64,000 nucleotides of DNA, taken from positions 3,713,501 to 3,777,500 of the forward strand of contig NZ_CP065511.1 in assembly GCF_022811925.1 (NCBI RefSeq), given 5' to 3'. Of this stretch, positions 1 through 6,935 are shown piece by piece. The position numbers and the translations under genes were made by a program. Positions within the stretch are counted from its first letter, which is position 1; each line of letters starts with the position of its first letter. The notes below the pieces were generated by a model. It was not told the origin of the DNA, searched no databases, and saw nothing but the letters and a program-made list of their open reading frames with translations. This stretch comes from Cytobacillus oceanisediminis. Its GTDB lineage: Bacteria; Bacillota; Bacilli; Bacillales; Cytobacillaceae.

Positions 1-65
1 ATATCAGTATTTATTACACTTTTTATCAAGAATGAACTAGAGCGAATGTTTCGAGAAAAAATAAT

Positions 66-371
66 ATGGTCCCTTTTCATATATGTAATGTGCTTATTAC
101 CTTAATGGTTTCTTTTGCAAGACATGCTGTAATAACTATTTATATCATTGGGAATGAACTCAATTGGATACTACAACTTGTAATCCTCATGTTCATTATC
201 TTACCAATTTATATTTTAGGGCACTTTGCATTTGAAAAATATAAATTAGTGTATCAAAAATACATAACCGCTGAGAGCGGGAAAGTTATTGTACTTAACG
301 AAAAGTACTTAAAAAAGAAAAAGTGGCCTTCAAAATTCAAAAATTATAATGACTTTTCTAGGGAAAAGTAA
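66..371 (+). CDS. Small hydrophobic protein, possibly a frameshifted 3' part of a larger membrane gene
   Basis: A 101-residue frame with two hydrophobic stretches (about residues 8-30 and 33-55) and a Lys-rich tail ending KKKKWPSKFKNYN. No family recognised. The ATG has no convincing ribosome binding site. A different frame is open from base 1 to the stop at 103-105 and also encodes a hydrophobic segment, so the two may be halves of one gene that enters the window from the left and is broken by a frameshift near 85-105. Which start is used cannot be decided here. Confidence 0.35.
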   Translation: MVPFHICNVLITLMVSFARHAVITIYIIGNELNWILQLVILMFIILPIYILGHFAFEKYKLVYQKYITAESGKVIVLNEKYLKKKKWPSKFKNYNDFSREK

Positions 372-462
372 ATCAAGGGAATATAAAAAAAGAGTTTTTT
401 CTTGGGTTAAGTAAACCCAGGGAACCTTTTAGGTATTTTATCGAAGGATTGGAGCAATAAAG

Positions 463-978
463 ATGAAAAATGAGCAATATTGGGTTTCAAAACTTGGATT
501 AACTCCCCATCCAGAAGGCGGATATTATAAAAGAACGTTTGAATCAGAGGAATGTACTTCTGATCAAGAATTGTCTGTGAATTTTGTGGGAACACGTAAG
601 CTCTATACAAGCATTTATTTTTTATTAACGTCTAATGATGTGTCCCACTTTCATCGATTGAAATCGGATGAATTATGGTATTTTCACGCTGGAAGTCCAT
701 TAACCATTCATGTCATCCATGAAAATAGTGAATATGAAGAAATTAAATTAGGAATAAACCTTGATAATGGAGAAGTACCTCAAGCTTTAGTTCCGAAAAA
801 TTCAATCTTTGGTTCGTCTGTTATGGAGGAGGATACATTCTCACTAGTAGGTTGTATGGTTTCTCCAGGCTTTGAATTTCAGGATTTTGAAATGTTCACA
901 CAAGCCGACCTTTTATCAAAATATCCTCAATATAAGGAAATTATTTTAAAGTTAGCATATGAAAAGATTCCTGAATAG
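463..978 (+). CDS. Cupin domain-containing protein, DUF985 family
   Basis: 171 residues. The N-terminus (WVSKLGLTPHPEGGYYKRTF) is the typical opening of DUF985 cupins (YML079-like). The double-stranded beta-helix core follows, with SHFHRLKSDELWYFHAG carrying the His/Glu cupin motif and GCMVSPGFEFQDFEMF at the end. Size fits the family. The fold is sugar-epimerase-like, but no reaction is established for bacterial members. The start is supported by GGAG about nine bases upstream. It stands alone, with a bidirectional terminator at 1174-1224 and no operon partner. Confidence 0.85.
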   Translation: MKNEQYWVSKLGLTPHPEGGYYKRTFESEECTSDQELSVNFVGTRKLYTSIYFLLTSNDVSHFHRLKSDELWYFHAGSPLTIHVIHENSEYEEIKLGINLDNGEVPQALVPKNSIFGSSVMEEDTFSLVGCMVSPGFEFQDFEMFTQADLLSKYPQYKEIILKLAYEKIPE

Positions 979-1013
979 AGGTTAAATGTATCCCGTATTA
1001 ACTGGCAGTAAGA

Positions 1014-1080
1014 CGCCTACTCTCAAGGATTAGAGAGCAAGGCGAAACAGCTCTGTATATCCAATAAACGTTGGTGTTTA
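1014..1080. other. Two adjacent small hairpins in non-coding sequence
   Basis: The first hairpin pairs CGCC/GGCG and CTCTC/GAGAG (1014-1044). The second pairs ATAAAC/GTTTAT (about 1063-1079). Such paired hairpins occur at the ends of IS200/IS605-type elements, but no transposase or clear end is present, so this is only a structural observation. The rest of 979-1170 shows nothing coding. Confidence 0.25.
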
Positions 1081-1173
1081 TAGGAAAGAATAGACCAAAT
1101 TAGTAGGTTTCTTTTTCTTAGCCTCTATGGGTTGGATAATGTGGAAAAACAAACCCGAAAGCAATAACAATAA

Positions 1174-1224
1174 AAAAAGTGCCCAACCCAGATGTTATAA
1201 AGGAAAAAGGCACTTTTTCTATTT
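1174..1224. terminator. Bidirectional rho-independent terminator
   Basis: Ten-base arms AAAAAGTGCC (1174-1183) and GGCACTTTTT (1209-1218), followed by T-rich sequence on both strands. It can end the cupin transcript on + and the decayed helicase gene on -. Confidence 0.75.
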
Positions 1225-1225
1225 T

Positions 1226-1560
1226 TTATTCTCTATCTAATAATCCTCCAAGGTCCTCAGCCACTCTTAATACTCTTCCAGACGAAACATTATTATAAGT
1301 TCTTGTTCGCTGCAATCGCCATTTAAAGTAAGCATTCAACTAAGGGTCAGTACAAAATACAAAACATCCTTTTTTGTCCTCTGGTCATAAGAGTCCGGTA
1401 AGTATTGCGTATAATTTGGTCAGCTGCTGCTTGTGCTTTCTTAGAGTCTTTTTTGCTATAGTTTTAATGCCACTTAAAGATTGACCTGTCTTGGCACGTG
1501 GATTACCTTGCCACTCTCATTAGTTAAGTCGGAATTAATGATGACACAGCATACTTAAAC
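1226..1560 (-). pseudogene. Decayed 3' end of a DUF2075 (Schlafen-like) DNA/RNA helicase
   Basis: Read on the minus strand in shifting frames, this stretch gives VIINSDLTNESGKVI, then RAKTGQSLSGIK, then AADQIIRNTYRTLMTRGQKG and CFVFCTD, and finally VLRVAEDLGGLLDRE with a stop at 1226. These match in order the C-terminal motifs of DUF2075 proteins (VIIG-DL-ENGKVI ... QSLKGI ... NTYRVLMTRG-KGCYVYC). At least one frameshift falls in the six-base homopolymer near 1371-1376. No 5' portion of the gene is present, so this is a remnant. DUF2075 genes often sit in accessory or defence neighbourhoods. The family call is from memory of motifs, not a search. Confidence 0.6.
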
Positions 1561-1675
1561 AATTCTCAAGGAACCTTTTACACTATTTCATGCCAAAATT
1601 CCTATTCAACTAATTGCCCGAGTCCTTTAAGATGAAATAGAAGAAAATGGAATTTACAATGTGGAGCTGATTCTA

Positions 1676-3460
1676 TTGAAGGTATTAGAAGCAGATTCCT
1701 TGCTTGCAGGAATCAACGAGACGAGCAATCAATTATCTATCCTTAAAAATCATGTAAATCAAGTTCAGATATCCATCCAGGAGCTGGTGTCTCTGGAAGA
1801 TGCTTTTAAAGGGCAGGGCGGCCAGGCTATACGTGCGTTTTACCAGGAATGCCACCAGCCTTTTCTGCAATTCCTTGAATCCTGGATTGACGAGTATCAA
1901 TCCTATTTAAAAAGTTTCATAGGTTCATTGCGGGATCTTGAACCCTCCCCATCAGGCTTTATCCGCCAGGAATTCCTGGAGCATGAGCTCAAACAGGGGC
2001 TGAGGAACACTCTTCAGATCACTGTTGAACTGACACAAGAAGCGAATGATATCATGAAGTCCGTAAGCGATATTGTAGCGCTTCCGCTGCTGGAGGATGG
2101 CCGCTTTATTCATGCATCAAAGAGAGCTGAGGATTCAAGCCAAGAAACCCTTGAAAAACTGGAGGAATTTGACCATCGGGAAACGGCTGCACTGGACCCT
2201 CTCCTGCATGATCTAACTCTTATGAACCAGTACATTCAAAAAATGGCGGGCATGTTCCAAAGCAGTAGCCTATCTATATCTCATTACCATCCAAAGGCTC
2301 TCACTTGGAAGGATTTCCATGAGGAAGTATCGAATCCTAACCCAGAAAGCGAGGAAAGTATCCTTCAAGATATGGCTAAAGGAGTCATCGAGGGTGCATC
2401 CAAAGCTGTAGAGGATACATGGGAAGGACTGAAGTCAACTTATGAGCTGGGACGGACCATCATGGGTCCGTTCAGTCCGCTGTTTTTGGGCAATGAATTG
2501 CTGTTTAACCGTGACCAGCTACTCGAAAACCAAAGGAAGCACCAGGAATTTTATTTGGGCATTTTAAATGACCCCATTGGAAAAGTACGCCAGGCTCTTG
2601 ATATGCCGAAATACATATGGTCCGCTGTCACCAGCGCCTGGGAGCGGGATGTCATAAATGGGGATGCCAAAAGCCGGACAGCCTTCTTTACCTATGGCCT
2701 AACTTCCCTTGGAATTGGTATTCTTGGGGATAAAGGGATAGGGAAAGCAGGAACCATTGCTAAGACGGTTGGCCAGGCAGGTAAAGGAGAGAAGGCACTT
2801 TCTATTTACACGCCGGTTCAGACACCGGCATTGGCAGGAGGAGGACTGGCTCAGGGGCCAGTGCCGTATAATGTTCTTTATGATCCGTTGACTAAGATTA
2901 AGACGGTGACTGATGATGTGTTTGGTGCTAAGGGTACGGGTAATTCTGTAAGTGATTATATTGATGATATGATCGTGAATGGAAATGTAGATTCCATTAA
3001 AATGAATAAGCTTAAAAATGCAATTCAAAATAATACATTTAGTGTAGATGAACTGTCTGAGATTAGAAAAAAGATGTCTGAATTAGGCATTACTAAAGAA
3101 TATGATGAAGCATTAATTAAAATGGATTTTGGTAAGTATCTCAGAGGATTAATAGGTGATCCACCTACTGCTATGATCGATCCACATGCACATCATATTT
3201 TATTTAAAAAGGGTTTAGGTGAGGCTCAACAAAAACTCGTTCAAGAAGGTCAAGAAATATTAAGAAAATATGGTATTGACCCTGTAATTGGTAAAGAAAA
3301 TCTAGTTTGGGCACCAAATAGAGTTGCCGGACAACATAGTATTGCAGCTCTGGAGAATGTTGTAGATCAGTTGAAAGCAGTTGATGCGGCAGGTGCAGAT
3401 TTAGATGATATCATTGAAATACTAGAAGACCTTGGAAAACAAGCTGCTTCTAGGAGATAG
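1676..3460 (+). CDS. LXG-domain polymorphic toxin with C-terminal AHH nuclease domain
   Basis: About 594 residues. The N-terminal LXG domain (roughly residues 1-200, beginning MKVLEADSLL) is helical and contains SLEDAFKGQGGQAIRAFYQECH, the family signature for export through the type VII (ESX/Yuk) pathway. A linker follows, including a hydrophobic TYGLTSLGIGILGDKGIGKA stretch. The last ~95 residues carry HAHHILFKKG and LVWAPN..GQHS, the hallmark of AHH nucleases of the HNH/ENDO VII superfamily, so the toxin is predicted to cut nucleic acid in rival cells. I prefer the TTG at 1676 (GGAG nine bases upstream; LXG proteins normally begin at this residue) over the GTG at 1661. From about 2885 the sequence becomes clearly more AT-rich, as expected for an exchanged toxin tip. 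The ankyrin gene 20 bp downstream is the likely immunity gene. Confidence 0.88.
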   Translation: MKVLEADSLLAGINETSNQLSILKNHVNQVQISIQELVSLEDAFKGQGGQAIRAFYQECHQPFLQFLESWIDEYQSYLKSFIGSLRDLEPSPSGFIRQEFLEHELKQGLRNTLQITVELTQEANDIMKSVSDIVALPLLEDGRFIHASKRAEDSSQETLEKLEEFDHRETAALDPLLHDLTLMNQYIQKMAGMFQSSSLSISHYHPKALTWKDFHEEVSNPNPESEESILQDMAKGVIEGASKAVEDTWEGLKSTYELGRTIMGPFSPLFLGNELLFNRDQLLENQRKHQEFYLGILNDPIGKVRQALDMPKYIWSAVTSAWERDVINGDAKSRTAFFTYGLTSLGIGILGDKGIGKAGTIAKTVGQAGKGEKALSIYTPVQTPALAGGGLAQGPVPYNVLYDPLTKIKTVTDDVFGAKGTGNSVSDYIDDMIVNGNVDSIKMNKLKNAIQNNTFSVDELSEIRKKMSELGITKEYDEALIKMDFGKYLRGLIGDPPTAMIDPHAHHILFKKGLGEAQQKLVQEGQEILRKYGIDPVIGKENLVWAPNRVAGQHSIAALENVVDQLKAVDAAGADLDDIIEILEDLGKQAASRR

Positions 3461-3480
3461 AGGTTAAAGGAGAAATTAAT

Positions 3481-3990
3481 ATGGATAAGACTCAATTTGC
3501 TAAAGATATTAGAAGTGCCATAAAAAGTGGGCAATTGGATACTTTAAGAGATTTACTTAAGAAAGACCCAGATATGTTAACATGGATGACACCTTTTGGT
3601 ACATGGTTACATGTAGCGGCAGCACATGGACATTTAGAGATAGTAGAATATCTTATTAATACAGGAATAGATGTTAATGCACAAGGTGGAACTTTTTCTA
3701 CAAATGCTCTTGAAAGAGCGACTGCAAAAGGACATTTAGATATTGCTAAATATCTAATTAGTAAGAATGTGGAGATTGATATTAGTGAACCAGATAGAAA
3801 TCCTCTGTTTGCTGCAATATATGGTGGGCATTTGGAGATTGTTAAATTGTTAGTTGAGAATAATATAGATATATCTATAAAATACTCTGGTGAAACCATG
3901 AAAGATATGGATGCCTATGCATTTGCCATAGAAAGAGGACAAACAGAAATTGCTGAATATTTAAAACGAAAGATGGACGAAACAGAATAA
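3481..3990 (+). CDS. Ankyrin-repeat protein, candidate immunity protein for the AHH toxin
   Basis: 169 residues with about four ankyrin repeats. Conserved pieces are GTWLHVAAAHGHLEIVEYLINTGIDVNAQGG, ALERATAKGHLDIAKYLI, PLFAAIYGGHLEIVKLLVENNIDI and AFAIERGQTEIAEYL. No signal peptide or membrane segment is seen, so it should act in the cytoplasm. It begins 20 bp after the LXG toxin stop with GGAG close upstream of the ATG, so the two are cotranscribed, and it shares the low GC of the toxin tip. Ankyrin proteins are a known class of immunity protein in polymorphic toxin loci; that this one neutralises this toxin is inferred from position. Confidence 0.8.
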   Translation: MDKTQFAKDIRSAIKSGQLDTLRDLLKKDPDMLTWMTPFGTWLHVAAAHGHLEIVEYLINTGIDVNAQGGTFSTNALERATAKGHLDIAKYLISKNVEIDISEPDRNPLFAAIYGGHLEIVKLLVENNIDISIKYSGETMKDMDAYAFAIERGQTEIAEYLKRKMDETE

Positions 3991-4080
3991 TAAAGAGTTA
4001 CGGTAAATAAGCCTAAAATCAAGAAATTAATAGGCTCACTTATTTAAAAAGAAATAGAAATAGTAATTAATAAACTATAG

Positions 4081-4118
4081 AGCACCTGATTGTCTTTTAG
4101 GCAGCAAGTGCTTTTTTG
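4081..4118 (+). terminator. Probable terminator of the toxin-immunity unit
   Basis: Arms AGCACCTG (4081-4088) and CAAGTGCT (4105-4112) pair with one mismatch and are followed by six Ts. Confidence 0.5.
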
Positions 4119-4355
4119 TAAGAAATTACTACTTTGGACAACATGAAAATTGATTTTATGAAATTCATAACTGATGAAGGTTGTACCTTTAAGGCATTCT
4201 GTTTTAATACTTGGTTTGTGAAAATAATAACGATAACTAGGTAAGATGACATTTTACATGCCAAGAGGATTACGATACTGCCAAACCCATAATCTAAAGA
4301 GAATGCCAAAGCACGTGGCGATAAAAGGTAGGTTACGTAAGAAGGTATAAGAGGT

Positions 4356-4496
4356 TTGTTACATGAGGATAAAATTGATGCAGGGATAGTTTTTACTGAC
4401 GAAGATGAATATTTTCCTGATTATCCTGAATTCAAAGAGAAAAATGTTGAGATGAGAGTTGACAGAATCAGTATAGAATTTTTAAATACAACTTAA
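4356..4496 (+). pseudogene. Orphan C-terminal fragment, immunity-like debris
   Basis: An open stretch of 46 codons encodes an acidic segment (DKIDAGIVFTDEDEYFPDYP then EFKEKNVEMRVDRISIEF) with coding-like composition. It has no proper start or upstream domain, and the frame is closed at 4338. Its place behind a toxin/ankyrin pair suggests a leftover from an earlier toxin or immunity cassette, as often accumulates at LXG loci. Family not recognised. The rest of 3991-4674 shows no convincing gene; a run of nine Cs lies at 4575-4583. Confidence 0.4.
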
Positions 4497-4674
4497 TAAT
4501 AATTGATAAGCTATTTGGTATTAGTGTGTTTTTAAACGGTATTTAAAACCTTGATGCCTTTCTAAATACAACAGCCCCCCCCCTAATACGATGAAGAGAT
4601 GCTGTTTTGTAAATGCCTACATGAATTGTCTGTATCATTGTTTCATTGTCCTTAGAGTAGAAATATTTCTAACC

Positions 4675-5043
4675 CTAATACTCCCCTCTAACAACAAAAA
4701 ACGATCCCCGAATAACCCCCGCCAGTTTAGACTTCAGCCTGTCAAACTTAAACTTCCCTTCTAACTCCTTTGGTACTTCCATCCCCTCAGAGAGCTTAAA
4801 ACCCACAGCACGTTTCTTAGGATCATCAATGGTATACATGACATTGACACTAAGGTCATCCTCATAAAAGACGTAGGTCCATTTGATATTTTCGACTTGA
4901 AATTGGGAAGTTTCTAAAGGTTTGGCTGCAAATTCTATATCACGTTCTTTTTTCAAGATATGGTTTACATAATCAAGGGTTTCCTGGCTTTCACTGGCAG
5001 GAACAACGGTAAATTTGGTCTGATAATTAATGTGCAATTTCAT
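4675..5043 (-). CDS. Uncharacterised 122-residue protein
   Basis: Soluble, alternating beta/alpha-looking protein with no signal peptide or membrane segment and no motif I recognise. It ends RGSFFVVRGEY. It is the last gene of a minus-strand series that starts with the 78-residue gene at 6534 and the transglycosylase-like gene. It follows the in-frame tail of the latter by 28 bp, so it is probably cotranscribed. The ribosome binding site is weak (GGCGG about 15 bases upstream). Function unknown. Confidence 0.55.
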   Translation of the reverse strand: MKLHINYQTKFTVVPASESQETLDYVNHILKKERDIEFAAKPLETSQFQVENIKWTYVFYEDDLSVNVMYTIDDPKKRAVGFKLSEGMEVPKELEGKFKFDRLKSKLAGVIRGSFFVVRGEY

Positions 5044-5071
5044 ATTTTATAATCCAAAACCGCCCATATAG

Positions 5072-5227
5072 TTAGTTTGAGATTTTATCTTTAAATGCGA
5101 AACTAAATAAATCTACATACTTTATTTCTTCGAGATCAATTAAAAAATTTAAATTCTGCTTTATTATATCTTTGGTATCCAACTCTACTTGAGCCTCTAC
5201 CCTTTCGCCGTTCGGCAAATATAATTT
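5072..5227 (-). pseudogene. In-frame continuation of the transglycosylase-like gene after its TGA
   Basis: Directly after the TGA at 5230-5228 the same frame stays open for 51 codons (KLYLPNGERVEAQVELDTKD ... FAFKDKISN) up to a TAA at 5072. The sequence reads as a natural extension: TGT-like proteins normally continue past the catalytic DST motif with an RR-x-LY-hydrophobic stretch. A one-base change (for example TGG to TGA) would explain it. A separate gene from the TTG at 5218 is possible, but no ribosome binding site supports it. Confidence 0.5.
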
Positions 5228-6238
5228 TCACTGTGAAGGATTCCTTCTGCTATTAAGATAAGCGGTACTATCACTTGAAAAAAACGGGTATTCAAGCAGA
5301 AGTTCATTAGCTCCCCCAAGGAAATGGAAATTAACATTAGAATATAAATTAAATATTCGATCCAAAGTAGCTCTACAGTGGTTCAAACCTTTCTTCATTA
5401 AAGGAATTAACCCTCCAAGTGCTATCACCTCATGTTCTTCATCTACTAACATTTCTAAGGACTTTAGTGAATCCGAAACCTGAAATACAGGGATGAGGTT
5501 TGCTCCTGGAACCATGGCCTTTAATTTAGCATAATTTTCTTTTGTGGCTTCCGGATCTCCTATTACATCTAAGGGGAAGAACCCTATAATTCTTGGATTA
5601 TTCTTATTTGCATTAATAAAGTCTGCATACCCTTTCAATATCATATCCTGTTCAGTTTGTTCATCAAAAAGGGATAGATTTTGTAACCCTTTCTTACATT
5701 TTTGATTATGGAGAGAAAAGCTTCCGCTATCTATATATGCATATAAATTATATCTATCTAATTGCTTTAGACAGTTAGGCCCTGACTGCAGGATTTGAAA
5801 GAAATTAAAAAGCACAAAATTTCCTCCTATTTTTTTAAGCAGCTGCAACCCATTCTTTTCTCTTTCAAGTCCACTTGCCCAAAAACGCAGTGTTTTAAGG
5901 GATAAACGGTACCCTTCTCTTAACTTCAAGAACCATGCAATATGATGAAAAATCCTATTTATCATTCCAAATAGTGCTGATGAGTAGCTAGAGAAACCCT
6001 CCATATCCTTTCTAATTATGGTTCTTTTAAATAATGTAAAAGAAATAGCACGTCTTAGTTGCCCTCTGGTTATTGAAATAGAGCTCCCCTTTTGCTTTTT
6101 AACAGTAATAGAATTTTTACCATATTGAACAATATAATTAGTTATGCCACTGGCCGTATTATAATAGCCAGCTTTCATCATTTCCCGCTTAAACTTGCGT
6201 TCATAACTTCTTGCACTTGTTTGGTACTTTACAATCAT
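5228..6238 (-). CDS. TGT/DpdA-like transglycosylase (queuine tRNA-ribosyltransferase superfamily), probably truncated
   Basis: 336 residues up to a TGA. The C-terminal two thirds has the TIM-barrel landmarks of tRNA-guanine transglycosylases and the phage/island DpdA branch: YIDSGSFSL (Asp170, base-binding Asp), FPLDVIGDP (Asp224), LIPVFQ (249-253), IALGG (272-276) and SSDST (Asp323, position of the catalytic nucleophile). The zinc-binding C-terminal Cys/His cluster of housekeeping Tgt is absent, as in DpdA-type enzymes. The N-terminal ~110 residues are basic and unlike Tgt. DpdA exchanges guanine for a 7-deazaguanine in DNA; whether this protein uses DNA, RNA or neither is not shown, and no queuosine-precursor genes lie nearby. 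Downstream in-frame coding sequence suggests the original protein had about 388 residues. Confidence 0.55.
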   Translation of the reverse strand: MIVKYQTSARSYERKFKREMMKAGYYNTASGITNYIVQYGKNSITVKKQKGSSISITRGQLRRAISFTLFKRTIIRKDMEGFSSYSSALFGMINRIFHHIAWFLKLREGYRLSLKTLRFWASGLEREKNGLQLLKKIGGNFVLFNFFQILQSGPNCLKQLDRYNLYAYIDSGSFSLHNQKCKKGLQNLSLFDEQTEQDMILKGYADFINANKNNPRIIGFFPLDVIGDPEATKENYAKLKAMVPGANLIPVFQVSDSLKSLEMLVDEEHEVIALGGLIPLMKKGLNHCRATLDRIFNLYSNVNFHFLGGANELLLEYPFFSSDSTAYLNSRRNPSQ

Positions 6239-6297
6239 TCCTCATCCCTACCTTTGCTGTTAGTAGTGCTTCTAAGCTAAACCTAATGAATTTCAAC

Positions 6298-6534
6298 CTA
6301 ACAATCTTCAGTAAGATCCTGCAGGGCGTTCTTTTCATTAATGTAAATAGTCACTTCTTCGGCCGGTATTCCATAGTTTACTCCGCCAACTATTAATTCT
6401 CTCTTAGATTCCTCCAGGACTGCATACTGAACATACACTTTTTCTTTATGTTCCCAGCCACTTAGAATTGCTTCAGCATCCTTTCTGCAGAAAAATAAAT
6501 TATCAAACACTCGGTAAACCTTTTTGATGATCAT
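6298..6534 (-). CDS. Uncharacterised 78-residue protein
   Basis: The start is the ATG at 6534, preceded by an excellent AAGGAGG six bases upstream; longer frames reaching 6621 run into the repeat and are unlikely. The protein begins MIIKKVYRVFDNLFFCRKDA and ends IYINEKNALQDLTEDC. No family recognised. It lies 59 bp upstream of the transglycosylase-like gene in the same direction and is probably its first operon partner. Its ribosome binding site directly abuts the border of repeat copy 1. Confidence 0.6.
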   Translation of the reverse strand: MIIKKVYRVFDNLFFCRKDAEAILSGWEHKEKVYVQYAVLEESKRELIVGGVNYGIPAEEVTIYINEKNALQDLTEDC

Positions 6535-6572
6535 TGTTATCCTCCTTAAAAAGTAATGGAAAATGCAAAAAA

Positions 6573-6635
6573 CGCACTTTACCCAAAGGATTAAATTAAC
6601 TACGATAGTAGTTTTAATCACTTGGATAAAGTGCG
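6573..6635. other. Long hairpin inside repeat copy 1
   Basis: Outer arms CGCACTTTA (6573-6581) and TAAAGTGCG (6627-6635), then CCAA/TTGG, GATTAAA/TTTAATC and ACTAC/GTAGT around a short loop. About 26 base pairs are interrupted by small mismatches. The second copy (about 14141-14203) keeps most of the pairing. Confidence 0.8.
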
Positions 6636-6725
6636 TTCAAAAATGAAAGATAATAACGCCCGCATGGGTGTTAGTAAAAATAAAAAGAAGAAGTATGAGT
6701 CTAGTATATCATCCCGATTAGTCAT

Positions 6726-6769
6726 AAAAAAGGAAAGATTACAGTCATTTGTTTTCCGCTTCCTTTTTT
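6726..6769 (+). terminator. Terminator-like hairpin at the end of repeat copy 1
   Basis: AAAAAAGGAA (6726-6735) pairs with TTCCTTTTTT (6760-6769), A-rich on one side and T-rich on the other, so it could work in both directions. Confidence 0.5.
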
Positions 6770-6832
6770 TAATGCGATAGTGTTTAACCGAGGAATATTA
6801 AAAAGGCATAAGGTAACCTGATTTTATTTATA

Positions 6833-6853
6833 CAGAATTTTCATAAAATTCTG
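6833..6853. promoter_or_regulatory. CodY-type operator upstream of the Opp locus
   Basis: A perfect palindrome with nine-base arms CAGAATTTT and AAAATTCTG around CAT. Its core AATTTTCATAAAATT matches the CodY consensus AATTTTCWGAAAATT at 14 of 15 positions. It ends exactly where the -35 hexamer begins, a position suited to repression. Peptide transport operons are classical CodY targets. Binding is inferred. Confidence 0.65.
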
Positions 6854-6882
6854 TTGACAAATGTGACCAATTAAAATTAATA
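6854..6882 (+). promoter_or_regulatory. Sigma-A promoter of the MarR/Opp operon
   Basis: Consensus -35 TTGACA (6854-6859), 17-bp spacer, and -10 TTAATA (6877-6882; TAATAT at 18 bp also fits). It lies between the CodY-like box and the MarR-type palindrome. Confidence 0.75.
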
Positions 6883-6890
6883 TGTAAACA

Positions 6891-6907
6891 AGTTGTTATT
6901 AGCAACT
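6891..6907. promoter_or_regulatory. Candidate MarR operator
   Basis: Near-palindrome AGTTGTTATTAGCAACT just downstream of the -10 and ahead of the MarR gene, of the size bound by MarR dimers. It suggests autorepression of the operon. Confidence 0.5.
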
Positions 6908-6935
6908 AAATTTATGAACTAAGGAACTAAACTAC

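Larger units (their letters stand above)
6545..6770. repeat. Direct repeat copy 1 (about 225 bp, hairpin-bearing)
   Basis: Near-identical to 14114-14337 in the same orientation. Both copies begin at CTTAAAAAGTAATGG and run through a long hairpin, the phrase AAGATAATAACGCCCGC, GTTAGTAAAAAT, and a terminator-like end (AAAAAAGGAAAGATT ... GTTTTCCGC). The copies differ by scattered substitutions and a few indels. Together they bracket the whole MarR/Opp/M24 locus. Confidence 0.9.

Noticed and set aside
2699..3028. 109-codon minus-strand frame inside the toxin gene
   Set aside because: Antisense shadow of the LXG toxin coding frame.
4097..4309. 70-codon hydrophobic frame on the minus strand after the ankyrin gene
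   Set aside because: No ribosome binding site, overlaps the terminator region, and composition is consistent with chance in AT-rich DNA.
6545..6770. Direct repeats read as ends of an insertion sequence or composite transposon
   Set aside because: No transposase, no inverted termini at the repeat borders and no target duplication seen; only the repeat structure is reported.
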